Shown here: piece after piece, positions 24,816-32,561 of the stretch | Layout: each line of letters opens with the position of its first letter | Position numbering within the stretch: the stretch's first letter is position 1 | Assembly (NCBI GenBank): GCA_934725015.1 | Contig: CAKVAS010000021.1 | Location: 1 to 40,563, forward strand | DNA length: 40,563 nucleotides | Source of the DNA: an uncultured Bacteroidales bacterium | Lineage (GTDB): Bacteria > Bacteroidota > Bacteroidia > Bacteroidales > UBA932 | Direction: 5' to 3' | Translations under genes and position numbers: made by a program | The notes under the pieces: generated by a model | Database searches by the model: none | The model's input: only the letters and a program-made list of their open reading frames with translations | What the model was told of the DNA's origin: nothing

Positions 24816-26471
24816 TCAAATCGCCCCTGCCTTGTCCTCGTCCCAGCCGTCGCGGGCAAACTCCTGCACGAGAGTCTTGCCGAGCTCGGCGGCCTCATTG
24901 ACAGCGTAGTCCGGGATAGGCATATACTGGTGGGTCGGGACCGTGCCCTTCATCTCGCGAACCCGCCGCGCATACTGATTGAAGCGGATGAGATCGACCT
25001 TGCGCATCCCCTCGAACCAGAACTCATGGCCGCGCTCGTCCAGAAGCGCGTCGAGGAAATGTTCCGCGGAGTCGGTCTTGGAGGCTGCCAGTGCGCCCAG
25101 ACCGGCACGCGAGCGCACCTCGTTCACGGCCGCCACTGCCTCGGAAGAAGGTGCGGCGCCGCTCTGACGGACTTCCGCTTCCGCGAACATCAGCAGGACA
25201 TCAGCCCATCTGGCGAGAGGAAAGTCGTTTCCGAAGCACGGCGCGGTGGCCGTCTCCGCCGGATATTTGTAAGGAATGTAGCCGTCCCACTCGGACTTCT
25301 TGCCGATTTCAGACGGTCCCCACCATTCTCCGGTGGTCGTGTAGTACTCCGTGATTATGCTCTCCCTGCGCAGATCCGCGCTCTCGAACGTGTCGTAGAA
25401 CTTGGGAGCGAGGTTGAAGGTCAGACCCCAGCCGGGGCCGCAGACTGAGAACGGCGTGTCGTTGCCGAGGTCGTCCTTCTTCGCGGCGTTGTTAGGAATG
25501 GCGAGCATCGCGAACGGGTTCATGCTGCCCTCCTTGAGGTTTCCGGTGGAGGAAGGGTCGCAGCTTATGGCCGCGATAATCTCGCAGTTAAAGTCGTTCT
25601 TCTCGCGGAACATCTCCTTGTACGGGTTCGTTCCCTGTCTGAACAGGCTGTACTTGCCTGTGTTCAGCTCGCGGTACATCGCGATGGCCTTCGCATACCA
25701 TCCGTCCATGTGGTCGCCCTCGTTGAGGCAGTGCTTCATGAGCATGAACCTCGCATAATCCCGCGAAAACCGTCCCCTGTCGCTCTGGTTCTCGGGGGCA
25801 TATTTCGCCCCGAACTCGAAGTCGTCATATATCCACTGCGAAATCTCGTCGAGCGAAGGCCGCACCGCGTTGTTCAGAGCCTCGGAGTTTTCGACGTCCT
25901 CCGTGTTCACGATGAGCGGAACGGGTCCATAGACATGGAGAAGGTTATACATATGAAGTCCCCGGCATATCCTTGCCTCCGCGAGAATCTCCCTCTTCCG
26001 CTCCTCGGAAATCTTCGTCGCCGGGGCGTTCTGAATCGTTCCGATGACGCTCGTGAAGCGTGTCACCTCGCGGGTCTTGGGGTAGTTGTTCGGTCGGGTG
26101 TCATCAAGGGCACCACGGGAATAGTAGCGGCACATGGAGAAATTGGCCTCCGAGAGCTGCCTGTAGTTGATGTTCCACACGCCGTTCACCCACGGAGCCT
26201 CCACGTCCGAGGTCGTGTCGAACTGCTTGAGCACTCCTCCGGCAGGAATGTACCACGGGTGCTGGTTGCCGCTTGAGGCGTAGAGCGAATAGGTCCAGGT
26301 GTTGGTGAACGGGATGTAGCAGGACATCATCAGAGACGTGAAGTCGTTCTCGGACACCGGGAAGTTCTGCTCCGTCAGCACCCCGTAAATCTTCGGGTCG
26401 AAGTTCTTGTTGCAGCCTGTGCCAAGGATGAGGGCGGCTGCGGCGAGTATGATGGATATTGTCTTTTTCAT
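24816..26471 (-). CDS. susD: SusD-family outer-membrane nutrient-binding lipoprotein
   Basis: A 551-aa lipoprotein (MKKTISIILAAAALILGTGCNK, lipobox GTGC) of the RagB/SusD family. The TPR-like helical core shows KREILAEARICRGLHMYNLLHVYGPVPLI (family-typical ARA-R-Y-LHVYGPVP pattern), RFSRDYARFMLMKHCLNEG and the C-terminal DVLLMFAEAEVRQ, LDALLDERGHEFWFEGMRKVDLIRF block. With the SusC gene just upstream it forms the lid of the pair that captures oligosaccharides. Near full length for the family (500-600 aa). Confidence 0.93.
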   Translation of the reverse strand: MKKTISIILAAAALILGTGCNKNFDPKIYGVLTEQNFPVSENDFTSLMMSCYIPFTNTWTYSLYASSGNQHPWYIPAGGVLKQFDTTSDVEAPWVNGVWNINYRQLSEANFSMCRYYSRGALDDTRPNNYPKTREVTRFTSVIGTIQNAPATKISEERKREILAEARICRGLHMYNLLHVYGPVPLIVNTEDVENSEALNNAVRPSLDEISQWIYDDFEFGAKYAPENQSDRGRFSRDYARFMLMKHCLNEGDHMDGWYAKAIAMYRELNTGKYSLFRQGTNPYKEMFREKNDFNCEIIAAISCDPSSTGNLKEGSMNPFAMLAIPNNAAKKDDLGNDTPFSVCGPGWGLTFNLAPKFYDTFESADLRRESIITEYYTTTGEWWGPSEIGKKSEWDGYIPYKYPAETATAPCFGNDFPLARWADVLLMFAEAEVRQSGAAPSSEAVAAVNEVRSRAGLGALAASKTDSAEHFLDALLDERGHEFWFEGMRKVDLIRFNQYARRVREMKGTVPTHQYMPIPDYAVNEAAELGKTLVQEFARDGWDEDKAGAI

Positions 26472-26549
26472 TTCTATATGAGGTTGATTTTTGCGCCGCT
26501 TATCTGAAGTTGATTTTTGCTCCGCTTATCTGAAGTTGATTTTTGCTCC
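26472..26549 (-). repeat. 26-bp tandem triplication at the susC 3' end
   Basis: The block GCTTATCTGAAGTTGATTTT and its TTGCTCC tail repeat at 26498-26523 and 26524-26549, with a degenerate third copy at 26472-26497. The copy at 26524-26549 includes the susC stop and the last codons (AKINFR). The unit is 26 bp, not a multiple of three, so the extra copies are non-coding in the susC-susD gap. Confidence 0.85.
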
Positions 26550-29500
26550 GAGTGAATAGCTGCGAATCATCGGATAGCCTGCCGGAGAGGAGCTGTTGCC
26601 CGTGTATATCTCCGGATCTACTCCCGAGAACGTCGTGAATGTCAGAGGGTTCTGCGCGTCGAAATATACCCTTATGTTCTCGATTCTCTTCGAGAGCACC
26701 TTGCCGAGCAGGTTGCCGTCTATGTTGTAGCCGAGGGTTATGTTCCTCACGCGCACGAACGAGGCGTTCTGTCTGCCTAGGTCCCAGCCGGCGTTGCCCG
26801 GAAGGGCGTCGCTGCGCGTGGTGGCTATGCCCGGAAGCGTCCCGTCCGTGTTTGTCTGTGAGTTCCAGATTTTATAGGCAAACTGGTTGGAGTTCTGCGG
26901 AGGGCCGTAGGAGAGGGCTCCGGCGTTGGCCCAGGAGTAGGCGTAGTTGTACTTGGTCGCGCCGAACTGTCCGTACATGAAGATGTCGAGGTCGAAGTTC
27001 CTCCATGTGAAGGTGTTGCCGAATCCGATGCTTATCTTCGGAAGCACGTCGTCCATGTAGATGTCGTCGGTGGTGATGATCCCGTCGCCGTTGCGGTCCT
27101 CGATAATCGGGTAGCCCGGCCTCTGGGAGTTTTCCCCGAGGCTCAGCTGCGAGTCCGGCATATTGGAACGGTCGGCGTTGATGATGCCGGTCACATGATA
27201 GTAGTACTGGGCGTTCATCGGCTCGCGGTCGCGGATCTGATAGACCTGATAGTCATAGTTCTCGGTTCTTTCGACCCAATACATATTGTATTTCGTGAGG
27301 GTGATTGTCGATGTCCATGTGAAGCCGCCGAGGTTCTTGATGTTCACGGTGTTCAGGGTCGCGTCCCATCCGGAGCGGTAGTAGTGTCCGTAGTTCACCG
27401 GCCTCGTCCCGACCATGCTCAGAGGCTCTCCCGGAGCCGTTCCGAGAAGGTCCGTCACGTCGTTGCGGAAGAGGTCGAAGCTGCCGTAAATCCTGTTCCC
27501 GAGGAAATAGAAATCAACTCCGATGTTCTTCATTATGGTCTTCTCCCAAGTCACGTCCGGGTAGTCGGCTCCGGACTTGATGTAGGGGATGTAGTTGATG
27601 CTGTTGTCGCCGAACTTCACGTAGCTCGGGGCCATGGTGTAGAGCCCGTAAAGCGAGGTCCCGAGGTTGTCGCGTCCGGTCACTCCATACGAAGCCCTGA
27701 TTTTCAGCAGGTCAATCCACTTGACTTTCTTCATCCACGGTTCGGAGGTTATCTTCCATGCCGCCGAGACGGACGGGAACCATGCGTATTTCTTGGACGG
27801 GAAGAACTTGTCTGTGCCGTCGCGGCGGAGCGTTGCGGAGATTACATATCTGTCGAGCACATCCACGGCAAGGCGGCCGAACTGCGAGCGTTTCTCGTTC
27901 TCCCATTTTGATGACGTCGGGGTGAACGGTCCTTCGGCGGCGGCTATGTTGTCCGGGCCTATGTTGTCGTTGGCGTTTTTGAAGTCCACCTCAAGGCCGG
28001 TTCCGGACTGGTTGTAGATTCCCATTCCCAGCACGGCGTCGATGTTCACGACATTCCTGATGTTCTGACTGTACATGAGCATCCCCTCAATGGTCCTGTC
28101 GTCGCGGGAGGCGTCTCCTATGTGTCCGCGTGAGATTCCGGCCACCTCGTACCAGAGCATGGTCGTCGGGATGTAGAGCGAACGCTTCGCCTGTTCGCGG
28201 TTGAGTCCATAGACTCCCCGAAGCTTGAGTATGTCCTTGTAGAGATTTATGTCTGCGGAGAGGTTCACATACCAGCCCGATGACTTCGTGTTGTCGTTGT
28301 ACATCGCCATCTCGGCTGGATTCGCCGTGGAGCGGTACCTCATGTAGTTCCCCTCCGAGTCATAGACGGAATAGTTCGGCGGGAACATGAGAGCCGACTG
28401 GAGCGCGTCCTTTCCGACTCCTCCCGCACCGCCGCCGTCGGCGTTGGAGTTCGTGAAGTCGTTGGAGAAGATGTTGAGTATGGACGATACCTTCATGAAC
28501 GGGAATATCTGCGCGGAGAGATTGCTTCTGAGGGTATATCTCGTCATCCCGGAGTTTATGACCGTCCCGGCCTGGTCGTAGTAATTCCCTCCGATGTAGT
28601 ATTTCACATACTTGTTTCCTCCGTTGAGCGAGAGAGAGTGGTTGTTGATGCTTCCCGGCCTGAGGATGTAGTCGAGCCAGTTCGTGTTCGTGGCCGAGGC
28701 AATCTGGTCGGGGTAGAACACCGGAGACCAGCCGCCGTCGTAGTCGTTGATTCCGTAGGGCTTCATGTCGTGGTTCAGAAGGTAGCTCTCCTTGCTGAAC
28801 ACGTTGGCGAAGTTCATGTACTCGGTGGAGCTGAGCGGTTCGAGGTACTTGTAGTTGCGCACGAACGAGTAGCTGGATTCGAGGGTCACTCTGGGCGCTC
28901 CCTCGGCTCCGCGCTTGGTGGTGATGAGTATGACGCCGTTCGCCGCATTGATTCCGTAAATCGCCGCCGATGCATCCTTGAGCACCTCGATGGACTCGAT
29001 GTCGCCCGGGTTCAGCCCGGCGAGGCCTGCCCTGTTGATTGAGTTCGGGGTCTCGATGGCTCCGTTCCCGACCTCAAGCGAGCCGCTCGGCATCATGATT
29101 CCATCCACTATATAGATAGGAGTTCCGCCGCCTCGGATGGACACGTCGACGTTTCCTCCCGGCTGCGGACTGCTGATGTTGGCGCGCAGGCCGGCCGCCT
29201 TTCCCATGAGCATCTGCGACATGTTGCTGGTCGCGCTCTTGGCGATTTTCTCTGTCTTGATGGTGGCAACGGAGGTTGTGAGGTTCTTCCTCGAAGTCGT
29301 TCCGTAGCCCACGGCGACAGCCTCCTCAATCAGGAGAGAGTCGTCCTCAAGCCGGATTTCGACCGTGGAACTGCGTATGGCCCGGTATTCCTTTGTCGTG
29401 TAGCCGAGGGACGCGAACTCGATCACGTCACCCTTGTGCACGTCAATCGAGAACTTTCCGTCGATGTCGGTGACAACTCCGGTCTTTGTGCCCTTGACCA

Positions 29501-29891
29501 GGGCAGACGCGCTGATTATAGGCTCTCCGTTCGTGTCCGTCACGCGCCCTTTGACGGTCACTGCGGCTTCAGACTGGCTCTGCTTCGGCGTCACGACAAT
29601 CTTGTCGCCCACGACGGTATATTGCAGACCCGCCTTGCCGAGCTCGCTGCCGAGCAGTTCAGAGAGCGCGGCATTGTCCGCGCTTACGGTCACGCCCGGC
29701 CTGTTCTCGATTTCGGAGTCCCGGTAGGAGAACTTCCACTCGGTCTGCCTTTCAATCTCTGTGAAAAGCTGTTTCAGTGTCGCGTCTTTCAGATTCAGGC
29801 TCACCCTGTCCTGCTGTGCGAGCGCCGTTGCCGGGAGCAGCAGGCAGAGGATGGCGGCAAGAATCGCCGGACGCCATGAGAATGGTGTCAT
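26526..29891 (-). CDS. susC: SusC/RagA-family TonB-dependent outer-membrane transporter with STN domain
   Basis: A 1121-aa outer-membrane transporter. The signal peptide (to ~ALAQQ) is followed by a secretin/TonB N-terminus (STN) domain (~28-105, LNLKDATLKQLFTEIERQTEWKF), a carboxypeptidase-like beta domain (~113-190, VKGRVTDTNGEPIISASALV), the TonB box/plug (SIRGGGTPIYIVDG; LKDASAAIYGINAANGVILI) and a beta-barrel ending in LGAKINFR. The STN domain is the part that contacts FecR-like anti-sigma factors, matching the fecR gene 12 bp upstream. It imports the oligosaccharide captured by SusD using TonB energy. The ORF looks intact. Confidence 0.95.
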   Translation of the reverse strand: MTPFSWRPAILAAILCLLLPATALAQQDRVSLNLKDATLKQLFTEIERQTEWKFSYRDSEIENRPGVTVSADNAALSELLGSELGKAGLQYTVVGDKIVVTPKQSQSEAAVTVKGRVTDTNGEPIISASALVKGTKTGVVTDIDGKFSIDVHKGDVIEFASLGYTTKEYRAIRSSTVEIRLEDDSLLIEEAVAVGYGTTSRKNLTTSVATIKTEKIAKSATSNMSQMLMGKAAGLRANISSPQPGGNVDVSIRGGGTPIYIVDGIMMPSGSLEVGNGAIETPNSINRAGLAGLNPGDIESIEVLKDASAAIYGINAANGVILITTKRGAEGAPRVTLESSYSFVRNYKYLEPLSSTEYMNFANVFSKESYLLNHDMKPYGINDYDGGWSPVFYPDQIASATNTNWLDYILRPGSINNHSLSLNGGNKYVKYYIGGNYYDQAGTVINSGMTRYTLRSNLSAQIFPFMKVSSILNIFSNDFTNSNADGGGAGGVGKDALQSALMFPPNYSVYDSEGNYMRYRSTANPAEMAMYNDNTKSSGWYVNLSADINLYKDILKLRGVYGLNREQAKRSLYIPTTMLWYEVAGISRGHIGDASRDDRTIEGMLMYSQNIRNVVNIDAVLGMGIYNQSGTGLEVDFKNANDNIGPDNIAAAEGPFTPTSSKWENEKRSQFGRLAVDVLDRYVISATLRRDGTDKFFPSKKYAWFPSVSAAWKITSEPWMKKVKWIDLLKIRASYGVTGRDNLGTSLYGLYTMAPSYVKFGDNSINYIPYIKSGADYPDVTWEKTIMKNIGVDFYFLGNRIYGSFDLFRNDVTDLLGTAPGEPLSMVGTRPVNYGHYYRSGWDATLNTVNIKNLGGFTWTSTITLTKYNMYWVERTENYDYQVYQIRDREPMNAQYYYHVTGIINADRSNMPDSQLSLGENSQRPGYPIIEDRNGDGIITTDDIYMDDVLPKISIGFGNTFTWRNFDLDIFMYGQFGATKYNYAYSWANAGALSYGPPQNSNQFAYKIWNSQTNTDGTLPGIATTRSDALPGNAGWDLGRQNASFVRVRNITLGYNIDGNLLGKVLSKRIENIRVYFDAQNPLTFTTFSGVDPEIYTGNSSSPAGYPMIRSYSLGAKINFR

Positions 29892-29903
29892 ATTGCTTTG
29901 TTT

Positions 29904-30884
29904 TTATTTTATGATTATGTGATTGTCACGGCTTTCATAGCTGAAGCCGTAGTGCATTTTCAGGACGTCGAGTATGTCCTCCACGCGGTGTTCGCTGAAC
30001 GAGCCGGTATAACGGTCGGCGAGGTTGATGCTGGAGGAACACTCGATGGTTACGCCGAAATGGCGCTGGAGCACGTCAATGACCTGATAGAGAGGCTTGT
30101 TGATGAAGGTAATCCGGTCCTCTAGCCAGCAGGTTTCAACGGAATTGTCCGTTCTGAGCATATTGAGCCGTCCGCTCCCGGCACGGATGCAGACCTTCTC
30201 GTTCGGAGCCAGCATCACTTCAGAGTCTCCGTAGCGCAGGCTGATGCTGCCCTCGACGAGCGACACTTCCCTCAGGTCGTTGTCCGGGTAGGCATAGACA
30301 TTGAACTTCGTCCCGTGGACCGTGATGTCCATCCCCTGCGCCGAGACGACGAACTTTCTCTCCGGATCCTTCGCGACGTCGAAATATCCCTGTCCGGAGA
30401 GCCTGACGCGGCGGTCCCTCATTCCGAAGTCGGCGGGGTATTCAATAGTGGATTTCGCGTTCAGTATGACTTTCGTCCCGTCGGGAAGCACAATCCGCGA
30501 CTTGTCGTCGTCCCCTGCGTTGATTCGCATCTCCCGCGACGCGAGCCGCCCCTGCTCATGGCTCACGCCTATCAGCCGCACGGTCAGCCCTGCGCTCAGC
30601 ATCAGCAGCAGTCCCGCAGCCACGCCGGTCCACAGCCGCAGCCTCCGTACCTTCGGCGTCCCGTCGTGTCCTTTGCCGTTTTCTTTACTGTCCGCACCGC
30701 AGGACGCACCCTCAGGCATACCTCCAGACACACCGTCGCGGATCCCCTCGCGTATCCACTCACTTTCGAGAATGTTCCCGATTTCATTGTCCGACGCCGC
30801 CTCGACTTCCCGGCCGAGCGTTTCCATCTCTTCCGGCGTTATTCTCCCGCATCTGTATTTCTCAAGCAATTCCTTCATGCGCAT
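29904..30884 (-). CDS. fecR: FecR-family anti-sigma factor
   Basis: A 326-aa inner-membrane regulator. The cytoplasmic N-terminus (LEKYRCGRITPEEMETLGREV) is typical, a single membrane segment is GVAAGLLLMLSAGLTVRLIG (ca. 92-112), and the periplasmic FecR domain contains RIVLPDGTKVILNAKSTIEYP and the C-terminal ITFINKPLYQVIDVLQRHF...IIIK. It senses the SusC STN domain when ligand is bound and frees an ECF sigma factor. No ECF sigma gene is adjacent, unlike the usual sigma-fecR-susC order. It is the first recognisable gene of the PUL operon. Confidence 0.9.
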   Translation of the reverse strand: MRMKELLEKYRCGRITPEEMETLGREVEAASDNEIGNILESEWIREGIRDGVSGGMPEGASCGADSKENGKGHDGTPKVRRLRLWTGVAAGLLLMLSAGLTVRLIGVSHEQGRLASREMRINAGDDDKSRIVLPDGTKVILNAKSTIEYPADFGMRDRRVRLSGQGYFDVAKDPERKFVVSAQGMDITVHGTKFNVYAYPDNDLREVSLVEGSISLRYGDSEVMLAPNEKVCIRAGSGRLNMLRTDNSVETCWLEDRITFINKPLYQVIDVLQRHFGVTIECSSSINLADRYTGSFSEHRVEDILDVLKMHYGFSYESRDNHIIIK

Positions 30885-31042
30885 TCATATTTCCATGATT
30901 ACGCATTATATATCCGCTTGAAGTCAGTTTATAACATGAGAATTTGAATTTTCTGAAAAATTTGGCGGAAATAAAACAAAAACCGAGGGGATAGAGTGGG
31001 ATGCCATGCGGTAAAGTGAAATCTACTTGTTCGCCGATACCC

Positions 31043-31174
31043 TTAATATCTGCGGTAGTGGCCCTTCACTTTCTTTGGTCGGCCGAACCGGATACGCCGG
31101 TATCCTCTAATCCAAACCAACCGGAAAATCTCCACTCTTATGGAGATTACGATTTTCTTGTGTGTTCTTCTCAT
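31043..31174 (-). CDS. Possible small very basic protein (43 aa) upstream of fecR
   Basis: An ATG at 31174 opens a 43-codon frame rich in Arg/Lys (MRRTHKKIVISIRVEIF at the start, RPKKVKGHYRRY at the end), stop at 31043. It lies downstream of a plausible minus-strand promoter (TACCTTTG) and upstream of fecR. I do not recognise a family. The 30885-31459 stretch (575 bp) otherwise contains no gene I can support; a chance frame or a structured leader is possible. Confidence 0.35.
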   Translation of the reverse strand: MRRTHKKIVISIRVEIFRLVWIRGYRRIRFGRPKKVKGHYRRY

Positions 31175-31246
31175 TTTTACAAAATTAACCTACTTGTAAA
31201 GAACAACGTTTCCTCGTATCAGCACCTCCCCTCGGTTAGAGAAAAT

Positions 31247-31283
31247 AAAGGCTGGCATCCGTTAAGGGCAAATGCCAACCTTT
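31247..31283 (-). terminator. Hairpin with T-run in the fecR leader (terminator or attenuator)
   Basis: AAAGGCTGGCAT (31247-31258) pairs with ATGCCAACCTTT (31272-31283) apart from one C-A mismatch. On the minus strand it is followed by ATTTTCTC. It lies about 30 bp downstream of the minus-strand promoter, so it could attenuate transcription into the small basic frame and fecR. Confidence 0.45.
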
Positions 31284-31310
31284 GTAGGCTAATTCTGTCT
31301 TATGACGCAG

Positions 31311-31341
31311 CAAAGGTAATTAAAAAAGTTTCGGGAGCAAG
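31311..31341 (-). promoter_or_regulatory. Minus-strand promoter upstream of the small basic frame and fecR
   Basis: On the minus strand TACCTTTG (complement of 31311-31318) is preceded 19 bp upstream by CTTG (complement of 31338-31341), near the Bacteroidetes consensus. It points towards fecR. Confidence 0.5.
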
Positions 31342-31398
31342 ACTTTTTGTGAAAAATTTTTTATTGATTGAAAATTTTGAAGATTTTTGCGGAAAGGT

Positions 31399-31431
31399 CT
31401 TGCTTTTTCCGAATGGGGGGGGGTATATTTG
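31399..31431 (+). promoter_or_regulatory. Promoter of the adhesin/DGR operon with a G9 tract in its spacer
   Basis: CTTG (31399-31402) and TATATTTG (31424-31431) are 21 bp apart. A run of nine G (31415-31423) directly abuts the -7 element. The start would fall near 31438, about 20 nt before the ATG at 31460. Changes in G number would alter the spacer, as in known phase-variable promoters. Confidence 0.65.
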
Positions 31432-31459
31432 CAGCCTAAATCATTATCATTCTTGAACT

Positions 31460-31600
31460 ATGGAAAAGGAAAACTTGAAAAACTACGATGCACCGGAGAT
31501 GATGCGTCTTGAAATTGAAACAGAAATCGGCTACTGTGCGTCGCCAGGGTCGCTGAAACCGGGCGAAAGCGAGGACGGCGAGCTGGGAGATGACCTTTAA
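31460..31600 (+). CDS. Small acidic peptide (46 aa), first gene of the adhesin/DGR operon
   Basis: ATG at 31460 encodes 46 residues starting MEKENLKNYDAPEMMRLEIE and ending ELGDDL, stop at 31600. It has no signal peptide, is strongly acidic, and has one Cys. Its layout (charged start, Y-x-A-P-E-x, an E-I/V-E stretch, then a small Gly/Ser-rich acidic tail) resembles short peptides I have seen ahead of Bacteroidales surface-protein operons, but I know of no function. It sits directly behind the promoter and 14 bp before the next gene, so it is probably translated. Confidence 0.6.
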   Translation: MEKENLKNYDAPEMMRLEIETEIGYCASPGSLKPGESEDGELGDDL

Positions 31601-31614
31601 TTGATTGTGACGTT

Positions 31615-32532
31615 ATGTTGGCAGTATCAAAGAATGGGCGGGTGTCGATAACCCCGCTCATCACATTTGCCGTGTGTCTTCCTGCGGTGCTCTCCTGCAG
31701 CCGGGATTTGCCGGATGACGGAATTTCGGGACATAACATACGAACCGTCTATGCTTCGGCGGCGTCCGACCCGCAGACGAGGAATGTCATTGACGACGGG
31801 ACGCTGAAAATCACATGGACGGCCGGCGATGCAATCAATGTGTTCTTCGGAGCGTCGTCGGGCGGCAGGTTCGTGACGGAGGATGCCGGAGCCGTCGCAA
31901 AGTTCAAGGGCTCAGTCGATGTGATAACAGGCGGAGGCGAGGGACTTGATGACGACACGAGCCTTTGGGGAATATATCCTTATGATGCAGGCAATTCCTG
32001 TGACGGCAAATCCGTGACTATCACCCTTCCCTCGGAACAGGACGCGGCTGAGAACACCTTCGCAAGGGAACTTTTCCCTCAGATTGCGAGGTCTCGGAAT
32101 TTCTATATGTCATTCTACAACCTCTGCGGATGTTTCCGCTTCAGCGTGTCGAACTCGGACATATGTTCCGTCACGCTTTCCGGAAACGGCGGCGAGGCGC
32201 TCGCCGGTAAGGTCAACGTGTCAATGGACGGGGTTCCGGAGGTCGAGGAAATACTTTTCGGAGAGACGGAACTCACCATGAACGCTCCGGACGGCGGGTG
32301 CTTCAAACCCGGCGTGAACTACTACTTCGTGCTCTATCCTACGACATTCTCCAAAGGGCTGAAACTCACATATTATAAGAAGGATTCTTCTGCCTCATAT
32401 GAGTTTTCGAACTCCTATACTTTGAAGCGCGGCGTCATTTCCCGTTTCAAGGACAGGGATGCCGGCCTTACTTTCGTGCCTAAGTCTCTGGACGGTTGGG
32501 GCGGCGGGGAGACGGTAGGAGGGGATATTTGA
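31615..32532 (+). CDS. Fimbrillin-like surface lipoprotein
   Basis: A 305-aa protein with a signal and lipobox (FAVCLPAVLSCSRD). The mature part shows the fimbrillin/Mfa-like pattern: TRNVIDDGTLKITWTAGDAINVFF, then SLWGIYPYDAGNSCDGKSVTITLPSEQ, FYMSFYNLCGCFRFSV, and the C-terminal YTLKRGVISRF. Proteins of this kind are fimbrial subunits or tip/anchor adhesins of Bacteroidales. It follows the acidic peptide by 14 bp and precedes the M64 protein by about 30 bp, so it is in the same operon. It lacks a lectin-like tail. Confidence 0.75.
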   Translation: MLAVSKNGRVSITPLITFAVCLPAVLSCSRDLPDDGISGHNIRTVYASAASDPQTRNVIDDGTLKITWTAGDAINVFFGASSGGRFVTEDAGAVAKFKGSVDVITGGGEGLDDDTSLWGIYPYDAGNSCDGKSVTITLPSEQDAAENTFARELFPQIARSRNFYMSFYNLCGCFRFSVSNSDICSVTLSGNGGEALAGKVNVSMDGVPEVEEILFGETELTMNAPDGGCFKPGVNYYFVLYPTTFSKGLKLTYYKKDSSASYEFSNSYTLKRGVISRFKDRDAGLTFVPKSLDGWGGGETVGGDI

Positions 32533-32561
32533 GAGAAACAACATTAAATTACAAACACTAT

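Noticed and set aside
31001..31456. A 151-aa plus-strand open frame before the DGR operon
   Set aside because: It runs through promoter-like AT-rich DNA and the G9 tract and has no domain or start signal. Treated as non-coding.
32496..32561. Upstream in-frame ATG for the M64 lipoprotein
   Set aside because: It would overlap the preceding gene and bury the signal peptide 22 residues in.
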